Positions 33,768 to 46,341 of a stretch of DNA of 64,000 nucleotides are shown piece after piece. Each line of letters begins with the position of its first letter. The first letter of the stretch is position 1. A program made the position numbers and the translations under genes. Source of the stretch: Perca fluviatilis. Taxonomy: Eukaryota; Chordata; Actinopteri; Perciformes; Percidae. The DNA lies in NCBI RefSeq assembly GCF_010015445.1, contig NC_053119.1:30712643-30776642 (forward strand). The letters run 5' to 3'. The notes below the pieces were generated by a model, which ran no database searches, was not told the origin of the DNA, and saw only the letters and a program-made list of their open reading frames with translations.

Positions 33768-33891
33768 CGTTACACAAATCTGCATTTTGTTGGATAGGAA
33801 TATGTAAATATACGTTAGCTAATGTAGCTTACTAGCCTAGATTAACAGGAAAGCTATCGTGAGCATTGGGCTAACGTGACTAATGCAACAT
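33768..33891 (+). repeat. 124-bp direct repeat, copy B
   Basis: Second copy of the unit at 33024-33147, 620 bp downstream. The intervening 33148-33767 shows no recognised gene. Confidence 0.92.
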
Positions 33892-34042
33892 AAATAGCTA
33901 CTCTGTCCAATAGAAAGACGACGTTCATGCCTTTCAACTCCCTCAGCTGTCGCGATCGCTGAATATGAATATATGAATAACTTTATATGTACTGTTTACA
34001 TTTCTGAATGTTAAGCACCATTCAATTAATGTGACTGTAAAC

Positions 34043-35936
34043 CAGAGGTGGGTAGTAACGATTTACATTTACTCAGTTACATTTTTGAGTACATTTTTGA
34101 AAAAATTATACTTCTAGGAGTAGTTTTAAATCACTATACTTTTTACTTTTACTTGAGTAGATTTGTGAAGAAGAAACTGTACTCTTACTCCACTACATTA
34201 GGCTAGAATGAGCTTGTTACTTTTCTTTTTACCTCTTTGGTATTCTATGCGTCATTGTTTTTGTTTCACCAATCAAATGTAGTTGTGCAGTCTTGTCACG
34301 TGACCATACTCTCAGCGGCAGGATGGGTTAGCTTTACAGTCGTAGCAAAACAAAAATATCAGAATCAACCGTCGGCAATGCAGACACAGACGAGGAGGAA
34401 CACCCCTGGCCTCATATTGAAAGCATGTTTACCTTAGTAAAAGTGCGATACAGCAGCTACATTACCTTGTTCTAGTTCTGCCTGCAGAGCCTGGTAAAAA
34501 AAAGTGTAAAGGTTTGGAAATCTGTGTTACTTGTGCTTATTTATTTTTAATTTATTATGATTTTATTGATTTTATTTTTTAAAGGGCCCATGATATGGTG
34601 TTCTTTGGATACTTTTATATAGACCTTAGTGGTCCCCTAATACTATATCTGAAGTCTCTTTCCCAAAATTCAGCATGGTGCAGAATTACAGCCATTAGAG
34701 CCAGTCCCACAATGAACTTTCCTTAGAGCCGTTATATACTAGACACAGCCAAGGTGGCACGTGACATCGTGACATCAAAATTATGTAATATCCGGCCGGC
34801 GCGTCCGATTTATAGCACGTGAGCCGAGGTCGCACACGGCTCTTTTTTTTTTCAGTGGCGCGCAACAAAGCGGAAAAAGGAGGCCTGAATGAGTTCGCCG
34901 ACAACCGGATGCCAGGACTCTCAGAGTGACTACAAGTCTGTCTGGTAAACTTACTGGGTTAAGATGAGCTCTTTTATGGTGAATGAAAGGCTTGATCCGA
35001 CGAAGTAGGTCACTGAATCAAATCGAAGCATTGACGGCAATGCTGCTGCCAGTTCAGCCGTTGTTTGCCTTTTTCTTCTTCTTCTAGTCCGTAGAAAGAG
35101 CAACGTCGGTAACCTTTGCTCATTAGCGCCACCACTGTTCAGGAGAAGACTGCAACTAGTGTCGCGACCACCAGCACAGGTATAAATACTCACAGAGATT
35201 TCATGACGTCACATATGCACGCGCCAGCTCAGCTGCGGTTACTGTAAAACAAGCTTTAGTATGTGCCATTTCTGTCTGTAGCTATTGAGGAGGAGGGTGG
35301 GGGTGTGGTCTTGACCAACTGCCACTTTGCTCATTTGAAAGCCATGATGTCTCTCTCTCATAGGTGGGCCAAATTCTCTGGGCGGGCAAAGCAGAGAAAG
35401 GGGAGGTAACCTTGCTCCTTATGACCTCATAAGGAGCAAGATTCCAGATCAGCCCATCTGAGCTTTCATTTTCTCAAAGGCAGAGCAAGATACCCAGGGC
35501 TCAGTTTACACCTATCGCCATTTCTAGCCACTGGGGGATCATAGGCAGGCTGGGGGAACGCATATTAATGTTAAAAAACCTCATGAAGTGAAATTTTCAT
35601 GCCATTGGACCTTTAAGTCTTTAATTTACCTGGATTATTTTAATTTAAGCTATTTTGTAATTAATTAATTAATTAATTTTAATTTTAATTGGATGAACTA
35701 TAATTTGCCTAAAGATGATTATTTTGTACTTGTGTCTCTGATTGAATGCTTGTGTTAAAAAATAAATCAGACGTTACTCAACAGTTACTCAGTACTTGAG
35801 TAGTTTTTTCACCAAGCACTTTTCTTACTCAAGTAATTATTTGGATGACTACTTTTTACTTTTACTTGAGTCATATTATTCTGAAGTAACAGTACTTTTA
35901 CTTGAGTACAATTTTTGGCTACTCTACCCACCTCTG
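34043..35936. mobile_element. hAT element (CAGAGGTGGGTAGTA ends)
   Basis: The ends CAGAGGTGGGTAG and CTACCCACCTCTG are inverted, with a perfect 8-bp duplication CTGTAAAC (34035-34042 and 35937-35944). The subterminal ACTTTTACTTGAGTA motif recurs at both ends. The element is 1,894 bp, of which about 1 kb is a later TTAA insertion. Confidence 0.94.
34579..35616. mobile_element. TTAA-flanked Kolobok/T2-like element nested in hAT
   Basis: The ends TTAAAGGGCCCATGATATGG and CATGCCATTGGACCTTTAA are imperfect mirrors with TTAA at both ends. The element is 1,038 bp. The interior has scattered short frames and an AAGGAGCAAG direct/inverted motif near 35413-35440. No transposase was recognised. Confidence 0.78.
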
Positions 35937-36149
35937 CTGTAAACTAAAATAAAACAGCACATTGTAGTTTCTATATTTATGACCAAAGCATTTGTCAGTA
36001 ATACAGTTAAAATGGGGAAAATGGGGAAAATGTGCAAAATTGCGATGCAGGTCGATCTAAGGTGTGCGCCCCTAAATTTTCTGCCCGTGCCCCTAATATT
36101 TTCTTTAGTTAGGGGCTACAATGCTTCTAGTCAAAAACGAGTTTGCTTG

Positions 36150-36265
36150 CTCTCCCCTTGTTCGTGTGGGTACTCCAGTTTCCTCACACCACCCCTATAG
36201 GATGGGTTAAATGCAGAAGATAAATTGTATTTCTCTGTGAATGACAATAAAGGCACTGTAAACCT
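36150..36265 (+). repeat. LINE 3'-end fragment
   Basis: TACTCCAGTTTCCTCACACC then GGGTTAAATGCAGAAGATAA and GACAATAAAGGCACTGTAA resemble the short 3' UTR of fish non-LTR elements. No coding part precedes it directly. Confidence 0.55.
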
Positions 36266-36479
36266 TTTAACAAGCAGCAGAAGAGACATGGGTACCTCCT
36301 TGTCAAAGTTTGCTTTAAAAGCTATAGTGCATAGTTTCTGTCTCCCTCGTGAAGAATTCTAAGTAATAACAACAAAACTGTCCGCGCATCCACATAATAC
36401 AAGCTTTTCGTGATCGTGCACTACCCCCCACCCCTCCCCCACACAGTTGCTAGTAGCCAAGTAGGACACAGAGGATTTC

Positions 36480-37255
36480 CCAGGATTTGAAGTGGGAGTC
36501 CAACATCAACGCCATCCTTAAAAAGGCCCAGCAGAGGATGTACTTCCTATGGCAACTGCGGAAACATGGCCTACCACAAGAGCTGTTGGCCATCTTCTAC
36601 GCTGCTGCCATTGAATCCATCCTCTGCACAGCCATCACTGTTTGGTTTGGGACAGCCACAAAACAAGACAAACGCAGATTACAACACACAATTCGGACAG
36701 CTGAAAAAATCATTGGTGCCTCCCTGCCCTCCCTCCAGGACTTGTACACTGGAAGGACCAAGAAGTGGGCAGAGAACATCACCAAAGACCCCACACATCC
36801 TGCACACACTCTCTTTAACCTCCTCTCCTCTGGCAGGCGCTACAGATCACTGCACACAAAATGAACCAGACATAAGAACAGCTGCCATCACTCAACTGAA
36901 CTGCGGATAAGTGGGGTCATCCCCGCTTTGGCCACGCACCCACTTTTCTACACATTACATACTTATCATTCCAATATGCATCTTGCACACTACTTTGCAC
37001 GATTACTTTTTGCACTCTACATCCTACTCTATGTGTACTTGTCTTGATATTATGTCTTTGTATTTATGTATTTGTATATTTGTATTTTTGTATATTATGT
37101 TGATATGTGCCTATATTTATATTGTTGTCTCTATTGTACAGTATGTGTCTATATTACTATTTGTCTATGTATAGAGTGTTAACACCTCCCGAAGTCAAAT
37201 TCCTTGTGTATGTAAGTATACTTGGCCAATAAATCTGATTCTGATTCTGATTTGG
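36480..37255 (+). mobile_element. L2-like LINE 3' end
   Basis: A reverse-transcriptase C-terminal frame is followed by a 3' UTR with AAGTCAAATTCCTTGTGTAT, TACTTGGCCAATAAATCTGA and a TGATTC tail repeat. This tail is typical of L2-like elements. The 5' part is missing, as with most LINE copies. Confidence 0.82.
36487..36864 (+). pseudogene. LINE reverse transcriptase C-terminal fragment
   Basis: The frame encodes KKAQQRMYFLWQLRKHGLPQ, ESILCTAITVWFGTATKQDK, RTAEKIIGASLPSLQDLYT and HPAHTLFNLLSSGRRYRS. These blocks form the end of L2/CR1-group reverse transcriptases. The catalytic FADD box would lie upstream and is absent, so this is a 5'-truncated copy. Confidence 0.85.
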
Positions 37256-38010
37256 CAATGGCTTGAATGTAACGCACGTTACTTAATATAAAAAAGTTAC
37301 ACACTAAAGCTTTAACCAGCCTGTTTTAATGCAAAGAATGCAAACACGGCTTTTGATCTGAGTGTACGGTGAACAGAGCTATGGCTTGTAGCCTCTTGTC
37401 CAGCAGTACATTCCACAGGAAGTCAGGAAACGCATATCGGGAACATATGTCGCCATCATGTTTTCGATTGTGCGTATGTATACCCCCCATTGGAGTTAGA
37501 AGCGCGTGTTCATCCAATATCTGTGTGCAAGTCCGCAGCTGTCTACGTCTGTACTGAAGGTATGATCAAGGCCTTAGAGGCAGAACAGGATGCACATTTA
37601 TCCTCCCTCTCTCTTTAACCTCTCAGTTAGTAGGCCGGGAGGTTTGGTGTCTTGCTCAAGGTTTCATGTTATTCAAGTTTCATGAATATTTTTAATTCAT
37701 AATACATACATTTTATAAATGACATTCTAAACTAAGCTCAGATGAATCTGAGAACCCTTATTGTTTAAATTGCTCCCAATAGATCACACGAGGACTCTTT
37801 AAGACATTTTGTGTCCAACTCTTGAAAGCACAGATTAAAAGGTTCTAGTTCAAGCATCATTGCCCCCACTGGAGGTTAGTGGACATTTTTTTCCCCTCCA
37901 CAAAATTATTTTTGGCACCTCAAAGAGTTTATCGGGAGTGACAGTCAAATCTATTTATATGTTATGGCTGTACTATTTTGACATGATCTGAGCAGTGATT
38001 TGGATCTTTT
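37256..38010. other. no recognised features
   Basis: Unique-looking sequence without genes that I can support. Confidence 0.45.
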
Positions 38011-38460
38011 GGGTTTCACAGGGCCTTAAAAAGTCTAAAAAGTAAAACATTTTAAAATTGTAGTCCTTAAAAAGTATTTAAGTATTGTTTTCTAATCTTA
38101 AATAATTTTAAACAGGTCTTAATTTTCCTACATCAACGAAACACTACCTCTAATGCTCATTGAAATGTTCCTGCAGCGCTTTAGAATGTTTTCTTTTTTT
38201 ATTCTGTGGTGTTGTAGTTCTTTTTGTTGCTAGTCCAAATATAATTTTCTGTATTACGACAACAAATGCGACCAATGTGCAACTTATATTTCAGCCAATC
38301 TAGACACCAGTCATATAATGCCAATGAGGAAATGGAGGAATTGTTTCAGACAACGTTTCCGGACTCTGACATTTGACTTTTTTTATGTTGTGATATAGGT
38401 CTTAAATTTTCTTTCGTAATGGTCTTAAATTTGAATAAGTGAAACCTGTAGAAACCCTGT
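38011..38460. mobile_element. MITE with TTAAAAAGT repeats
   Basis: The left GGGTTTCACAGGGCCTTAAA and the right GTGAAACCTGTAGAAACCCTG are roughly inverted. Internal CTTAAAAAGTATTTAAG motifs match those at 4920-5010 and 7145-7190, suggesting one family. Confidence 0.55.
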
Positions 38461-39670
38461 TTTATAACACACAAACCAACACCATGAGTATGTAAATCTC
38501 AGGAAGCTAATGCTACATTTCTAAATAATAGATGTATTTTTGCCCCTTAGATTCAAGTGTTTGGCTCTCCATGTAAAAGATATAGGATCCCAGGCACAGA
38601 CAGAATTAATAATTCATCAGGAAACCAGGTGAGGTCAGATTCGAGGTCAGACTATTGACCTCGAGGTCACCGAACTGAATGTTTTACATGTCGGTTCTGT
38701 GTTTGCATGGCTCTGAGTCTGAGAATGAGACACACATGACTCCACAAAGATGTCTCTGTACACTCACATGTGAGTCAGCTGTGTGTGGGTGTGTTTGTAT
38801 GCATCTGTGAGAATTTTACTTGCACACACAAATACGGACACGCTGCCATGTGGAATGCTAGATGGCTGGCTGGCTGGCCTGGCTGTAGCATCAGGTTGCA
38901 GTAGGTGTTTCAGGCTGTGACCCTGGCATATCTGTGTTTGTTTTATGTCACAGCCCCTCCCTCTGGGGAGATGACAGTCCAGCAGTGCCTGAGGGGATGA
39001 AACCTGAGATAGGCAGAGCTAAGTAGTAAACAACAACTCCTTTATGAGGCAGAGGTGGCTGCCTGCTGCATTCAAATCTGATAGAAAGACAAAGATTTTC
39101 TGGTTAGGGCAGTGGCTACTCAAAGTGAGTTCCCCAGCACAGCCACAGCTAAATTAATTTTCATTTCACTGCTTGTTCATTTTGAGTTAGGACAGTCTGG
39201 GTGTAGGTTGAGATGCAACATTAACGCAAAGGTTTAACAAACATCTAGAGGAGGATTTAGATAGATGACAGACTACTTATGTACTAATTATTCTTCAATG
39301 CATATATTAGCTTAAAGTGAGACATGTACATTTTGCTGAACAGTTGTGCCTAATATACTTGGTACCTGTAACATCGTGGCTCCTGTAATTAAGTATTCAC
39401 TTTATTGCTTATGTATTAAACCTTTCATTTGGAATAAAACCGTGTTTTCTTAAAGTCACATATCGTCGCTAAAGCATTTGAAATGCTGTTTTAATTATTT
39501 TAAAAATAACTTTTTAATTTTTGAGTTCAAACTTTGTCCTAAATTGTATTTGACGTGGCATAAAAGTTTACAAATTAAATTCGCACAAAGATGTCACTGT
39601 ATTTCTTTAATAAACCTTGTGTGATTCCTTGTCAGCTGCTCGTCCATGCAGAGCAGACCGTGTATATGTA
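38461..39670. other. no recognised features
   Basis: No gene or repeat boundary was recognised; some short CACA and TGTG tracts near 38760-38830. Confidence 0.45.

Positions 39671-39672
<2 letters not shown>

Positions 39673-39760
<88 letters not shown>
39673..39760. repeat. (TA)n microsatellite
   Basis: About 80 nt of TA repeat directly upstream of the promoter-like GC-richer segment. Confidence 0.96.
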
Positions 39761-39761
<1 letters not shown>

Positions 39762-39769
39762 TTTTATTT

Positions 39770-40188
39770 TTTTTCTCGGCCCATTCTCCTCCTCCACTAA
39801 AAAGAGTTTGGGCGCTCCACTCTTTTCTTTTGTTGTTGAACGCAGCTCATACAGTCCGGCCCCTTCCCCCTCGCTGTCTTTCTTTTTTTCTCCACCCATC
39901 CTCCCATCTCTCATTCACTCTATTTCATCCATCCAGGGTGACGCCAGTCCCTCTCACCCCGCCCCGTTCAACTCAGTCCACTGCGTTCATTTCATTCCTG
40001 CTCCCATTCCGCGCATATTTCGCATCCTTGGAGAGACGCTGCGCATTTTACGCACTCAGCGCGCCCGATCCTTCATCAAACCAAAACCGTGAGGAGACTG
40101 GAGTTGGCGGAGTGCTTTCCGATGCTGTAGCGACTCCGATCTGTGGAACAGTGTGGGAATTAATCCATTAAGAGGCGTATGAATCGAG
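39770..40188 (+). promoter_or_regulatory. candidate promoter and first exon of a downstream gene
   Basis: GC- and CpG-richer than its surroundings, with pyrimidine-rich tracts and GCGCATTTTACGCACTCAGC. It ends with an ATG (40179-40181) three codons before a consensus donor GAG|gtaagt at 40189. This looks like a 5' untranslated exon or a first exon with a minimal coding start (Met-Asn-Arg). In vertebrates parva is followed by tead1, which has non-coding first exons, so a tead1 5' exon is possible. No protein evidence supports this here. Confidence 0.4.
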
Positions 40189-42314
40189 GTAAGTTCCAAA
40201 GGAGGAGTCCTCTTCCCCCCCCCCCCTCTCCCCTCAGCCTGCGCGTCTGAAAGCCCTCGGACGTTTCGCTTGTTTCTAAATCCCGAAGTGGTCGCTGAAG
40301 CTGAAATTCAAACAATAACGGCGACATCGCGAGCGAAATTGACACACTCAAACCCCTCATAGATGTTTAACAAGTCTAACAAGCTCATTCTTTGCGTGTG
40401 AGCTTCAAAGCGAGGGATGTCTCTTTCACTTACAGTTGTATTCCCCTTTCTGCCGACACCAAAAAACAAACCTGGTTTTGTATCTCTTATTTCCCCCGTA
40501 TACTAAAATACATGCTGTAGGCTATTTCTCTATCAGAGTTAGTTTCATGAATTGAACTACATGTAACGCGAAAAAGATAAGAACATTTTCGCTGCAGCGT
40601 TGGGAGGCAGCTTCACAAAGCTGGGAGTGAATGGGCGACTTGTTGCATCGGCGGGGTTTTCTCTTTTCCGACACAGGCAGGCCCCACTCACAGGAACAGG
40701 CCATAGGCTGATAACGTGCACACAGCCAGTGTTTACCCAGTGGACAGAGCACATTATATACTCAATGAGAACACGATCATACATGCTGCTGGTGGATTTG
40801 TTAACGCATTTACTCCTCTTCATCTTAAAGAAAAAAAAATTGAGAATTAGAACTAATTTGTAAAAGCCTATTTTGAATTTTCCCACATTTTCCAGGCTGA
40901 CTCATCTTTGACTGTAAATTAACGTTTTACAACATATACAGTTTGTAGCCTAAACTGATTTAAGCAGAGGAGTATGATTTACATTTTTCATAAATATTTC
41001 ACACTTATTCAACCACCGTTTCATTTTACACCGGCTCATATGTTTTAAGTCTGTATAAAATCCCCATATGGGCTTAGTTGTGTTGTGTATTTCCTTTTTA
41101 AAAATTGAAGGACTGCTCTTGTCGTTTATAGCAAGATATCTGTTGTGATGCAGGTCATTATTGGAGAAAAGTATAGCCTGTAGGATGAAACATAGTAGCT
41201 TTAATCCATATTTCAGATGAGGGGAGGGGTATGTTAGATGAAAGGATTTGAATTAAGTGTAGTTATGGCTTCTTTTTAACAGAATTGATCTGGCTGCAAA
41301 AAAATATCAAATGGAGATAAATGTTATGCCTTGTCAATATAGTTGAGAAGATGTACACCCAGTGAACTAATCACAGTCATAGTGAGTTTAGGACTCTGGT
41401 AAAATGTATTATTGAATAAAGTATCTTCTATATAATCTCTAGATTATTGTTATAATCTATGTAATCTTGAGATTATTTCCCCAATTAATCGATCAGTTGT
41501 TTTTCAGAACATGATTATAAAATCATGAAATCTGCTTAATGTGCTCAGAACCCAAAGCAATGTCCTTAAATATTGTTCACTTAACAACACTCCAACACTT
41601 ACAAATTCAGTTCACCATTATTTAAACCGTGGAAAGCAGCAAATGCTCACATTTAAGAAGCTGTAACCAAAGGATTTGCGTCATTTTTGCTTAAAAATGA
41701 CTTAGCAGTTAATCAATGAGTAATATGATTAATTATCTATCAATCAAAACGTGAATCTAAAATTATTTATATAAAGTATTTAACGGTTTTATTCAATTTA
41801 CAACATCATAAATGTGTAGTTGTGTTTGTTTAGTTTGTAGAGTAAGTTTTGGTCCATGTGTGGCTGCTGGCAACATATTGCTAAATGTGATGCTCTACAC
41901 TAGCAACAATATCTATGTAATTTCTCCTGAAAATATGAATTTCAGCAAATTGCTTTTATTCTCTCTTTTTGCCATTTAAAGTGTTTCAAAATGATAAATC
42001 AGGCAGTCCTGAAAGTGTAACAGAAGAAGGTGTGTATGTGTGTCATTATCTTTGCTGTGTCTAGGCGTGCAAGTGTTCAAAGCTTTGTCAGTCACCCAGG
42101 GCAAACAGCCTCCCGTCGTCCCCCCACTTCCCCCCTCCCCCGTGCCTCTCCCTCTTCAGTCCGTTGACATCTGTTTTGAGTGTTCTGTGCACCTGTAGAG
42201 ACCGGGGAAGAGTGTGTGTTAGAGAAAGGGGAGGAGGCGGACGAAGGGAGGTGCAGAATGCAAATCCATGCATGTTTACTGGGCCTAAGCAACACAGTAT
42301 GACTGGCTAATGAC

Positions 42315-42318
<4 letters not shown>
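40189..42318. other. no recognised features (possible first intron)
   Basis: No exon or named repeat was found. If 39770-40188 is a first exon, this is intron sequence. Confidence 0.4.

Positions 42319-42407
<89 letters not shown>
42319..42407. repeat. (TG)n microsatellite
   Basis: About 88 nt of pure TG. Confidence 0.97.
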
Positions 42408-42408
<1 letters not shown>

Positions 42409-45240
42409 CTCTTGCTGGCCAGGCAGGCCTATTGTTGCGGCAGCAACATGCTTTGGTGGATGAGGACGCACCATATGGCCTCTGTGTGCTTTAGCCACAA
42501 CCACTGTGTATGTGCATGTTTGTGTGTGTTCACATACTTCACCAATGCTGTTACAGTATGGTGGAGTTGTGAACGGCAGGCTGCTCGCTGCCTTCCTCAT
42601 TGATGTTTCATCTGTTCTCTAATTTCTAGATATGAGGACAAAATCCAGCACACTGATTTCTATTGAAACTGAATTAGAAGAAGTAATCTTCCTGGCATGT
42701 AATTTTGTCGTGTGACATCCAGACATGGTCCCACTGTTCATTTTTCATTGAAATTATTTATGTTTTCTTAAGCCAAATGAGCTGAGAGTTTAAGGTGGAA
42801 ATTGTCAGTTTAATGTTTGGATGAATCCACAGGTGATACAGTGAAACCTGGAAATGATGTGATGCTTCTGGCTGTGAAGACATTGGTGTGTTGTTGAATT
42901 GTCTCATTTTAAATGAGAGTTAAAACAACGATGATGCTAATTAAAATCAACTCCTAAAAGTATCCCCGCAGTCCTGTTTTGTTTTTCTGACTTTTACAAA
43001 TCTCTGACTATATCAGCTTGTGCATATTATTTAGTTTTGGCTCATAAATGTAGTGATTCTCTTAGTGTTGTGCTCACCAGCACCAGGCCTTTAGCATGTA
43101 GCAGAATGAATAAGGATACATTAACTGGCTGTGTTTTTGAGTGTAAAAGAAGGGAAGCCTGTGCCAGTATGTAATGAAATTTAGGGAGCGGTGCCGGTTT
43201 ATTAGAGCAACAATGCTGAGAGTATGGGGGGTGAGTGGGTTCGAGGGTGTGCGGGGGCAGGGGGCGATCTGGGTAGTTGGGGAAAGGGTGGGTGGGTTTT
43301 GGGGGATGAGGTGGGGGCTCAGGCTTTGTTTAGGGGATGGGGAAACAATAGGCATCCTCCTGGGTGGGGGATGTTGGTGTGCATGGGAGAAGGGGGGAGC
43401 TGGTTTCTGGCTGCAGGAGGCTGTGGAGCCTGTGCTGGCTTGTCTGACTGCCTGTCTCTCCTCGCCTCCGTCAGTCTCTTGTCGCTCTCCTATGGCCGTA
43501 CTAATACAAGTACTTCTCAAAATGTACATCTTTGTTTTTATCTGAGCTGGGTATCACATAACACACAATGTGTTACTATCAGCATATTTAGCCGATAATA
43601 AGAATGTAATTACCATACAGGTGGTTCTGCAAAATATTGTCATCATTTGTGCAATATTATGATGTGGGTAAGTGAAGAGAATAACCTTACACTTAAAGGA
43701 CTAAATACATTTTTAGAAAGTAGGAGCTACCTTATGTTGCTTCTATTCTCTGCATTTATACACATTGTATTGTTCAAATGCAACATGGCATCAAGACTTT
43801 GCATAAACATACACGCCACTTTCCTAAAGCCAAATGGCATGTTATCTGTATGCATTTTGAGCTTTCCACGTGTATGTCTACGCTGTATACAGCAGATGTA
43901 AACATACACACCACGGCGAGAACGTGCCGTACTATCGCGATAACGTCACACGTGTGTAAAAAAAATAAAATAAATAAATAAATAAAAAAGGTTGAGTTTA
44001 GGAAATGAACTTTGGTAAAGGCTTTAGTAACACAAAAAAACTACAAAAATATGACGGTGACCAACGTCACAGACTGTGTGCTACTGGGTTAGCTGCTGCT
44101 AACGATAATCTGTTGGTGAAGCGGCACTTGTTCTTCGGCTCGGGGTGTGTGTGCTGTGCTATAGACTCTGTGTGCTACTTTTTTAGTATATGTGCTAGCT
44201 GCAACAAAAGTCTTTAGATGCCCCACGACCCATGGCAGCGGCTTCTTCTTCAGCTCAGCGCCTTCATTCAAATTTGATGTACTCTGCAATTTTTTTAAAC
44301 ATTCAGATTTGGCTGGGTGGTTAAAAACACACAGACTCGGAACACATTTATTTTGCTTTACCAGGACTTTAACATTAGCAGATGTCTATCTCCTAGTACA
44401 TCTGTTGCTATCATAGCGTTCTGTTTCACTGTCAGGCTGTCAGTCAGACAACGAACCTCTTGGTTAAACAAATTTATATGGAAGAGAAAAGTGTTTGTGT
44501 GTGTGTGTGCGTGTGGATGAGAGCAGAGCATATGTTAGCTGTAGAGGATGTAATTGTGGCGGAGAGATGGATAGATGGAGTTTACTGTACTCTCTTCACG
44601 ATCATGCAGCCGTACAATGTACCTTTTAATAGGTGTGGAATAAGTCTTAAACACAAACACATGCACATAAACACACATGTGGTTTCTGTCTTGGTGCAAT
44701 GCTCCTGAGCTCACACTTATTAAATTGTGTTGGTATTGCTGCAACCTCCCGAGGACTCTCTTTCTACTGGTGGGTAATATTGTCTTAGAATATTGTCGTG
44801 TGTGTGTGTGTGTGTGTGTGTCAGTCTACGTTAGACAGTGAACCCCCCCGCAAGAGGCCACATAATGGCTTGGTCTGACTCAGCAAAAATTGGTGGAAAA
44901 GAAAGGAATAACAGAGAAGGATGGCGAGAAGAGCTGCTAGCTAAACCTTTTACCATCACATTTCTAGAAAATATGCACGTCCCTGTATCAGTACAATCTG
45001 TGACCAATTACTGTGTGTGTATAAATGTTAATGCTTCTGTGAGAGGAGATGGTGAAATAATGAGGAGTGCATGCTGTGAATGCCTCTTCACCTTTCATAA
45101 AGCAAGTCGCTCTCTCAATTTCTTTCTCAAGTATGTATTAGCGCAGAGAAAGAATAAAAGAAGCTTTGCTGGTTTTGTTTCACTGATGATGCAGGATGAT
45201 GCTTTTTGATTTGTCCCAATGAATATCTGCCTTTGTTTTA
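42408..45240. other. mostly unassigned; repeat traces near 43.9-44.1 kb
   Basis: A G-rich stretch lies at 43220-43400. The part 43905-44010 (TATCGCGATAACGTCAC, GTTGAGTTTAGGAAATGAA) resembles the TATCGCGAGGCTACG/TTTAGGAAAAG repeat at 12240-12440 and 55860-56010. A short TG tract lies at 44797-44821. No coding gene was recognised. Confidence 0.45.
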
Positions 45241-45244
45241 AGGT

Positions 45245-45978
45245 TCAACCCAGGATTTTCTGTACCACGACGGTGGATCAGTTGTTACCAGGTTCAATCG
45301 CCGTGGTAACTTATGCTGAACACCTAACCTGGTCGGGAGCAGGTTAAGTTGGAGATCAGAGATCAACCGGTGTAAAAGCACCGCCTACTGACCAATCAAT
45401 ACTCGATTGATAACCGCGTCACCGTTCTTAGAAGATCAGATGGAGCTCGGTGCGCGGAGAGAGAGGGGTGCGCTCATAAAAGTTAAAACATTTAGAGACC
45501 GACAACCCCGATAACATTCCCTGATGGGTATTTTTATGAAATATATATATTTTAATGGAAGGGAATTACATATCGGCTATTTGTCGGCTTCTTGAGCCGT
45601 GTGTCGCCAATGCGCACATCGGTTTGAATTATGTTTTTATATATTTTATTTGCTCTCACGATCGCTTACCACTGCCAGGGTTGCAACTGAAATAATAGGC
45701 TAAAGCAACGACTGATGGGGAAGTGATATTGATAAGAGAAGACATTTAGAGCGTCGGCTATTTTATTTTATTTTTTTTCCTGTTTTAGGAAGCAGCGACT
45801 GTATGGCGTTTTGCCTGTAAAACCAAGTCTGTGTTCTTCATATTTATGTAGAATTATAATTTGCTCTTCTTATATAAAACATGCGGCTCTGGTAGATGTT
45901 TGCGATTGGTCGTGGTGCTCAAACACCGCCTCTTTTATGTGAACGCGCACACCGCAGGATTGGGAAACCCTGGGTTGA
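45245..45978. mobile_element. DNA-transposon remnant with TCAACCCAGG ends
   Basis: The ends TCAACCCAGG and CCTGGGTTGA are inverted, with TTTTC and GAAA continuing the match. The internal GTGGTAACTTATGCTGAACA and ACCTGGTCGGGAGC parts resemble a common fish repeat. No transposase; target duplication not clear. Confidence 0.6.
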
Positions 45979-46341
45979 CTGAACTAGTGTTAACCACTGT
46001 CGTGACACCGGTTATGCGGCACCGCAGTTGTTAGGGTTAGTGAAGCTGGATAACTGAAAGAAATCCAGGGCATGTTGATCTTGATTTGTAGTACAGGCCT
46101 CTGGTCAGAACTAATCAAACCAACTCGAGTTGGAAAGACTTTCATAAAGGTGATTATTACGCAAGATAAATTTATCAGTAATGGATTAATTGAAATCGTG
46201 ACCATCTGGACTATAACTAAATGCAAAGACGTGCACCAGAGGCAAGACAAAAATCACGAGTACTGGAGTAAAGAACTGATTGTCTCTAGTAGAAATGGAG
46301 GCATAAGAAAAGTCTGCAGCTTTTAACTGGATATTTGTCGT

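Noticed and set aside
33024..33891. The 124-bp direct repeats as LTRs of a retrovirus-like element
   Set aside because: The spacer is only 620 bp, has no gag or pol motif, and no primer-binding site or TG...CA termini were recognised.
39594..40171. Open frames of 100-184 codons with Ile-Tyr repeats
   Set aside because: They start in a TA microsatellite and run through the GC-richer promoter-like segment in several frames; no domain or exon structure supports coding.
43074..43598. Pro/Gly-rich frames of ~120-150 codons on both strands
   Set aside because: They arise from a G-rich, stop-poor stretch; no motif or splice context is seen.
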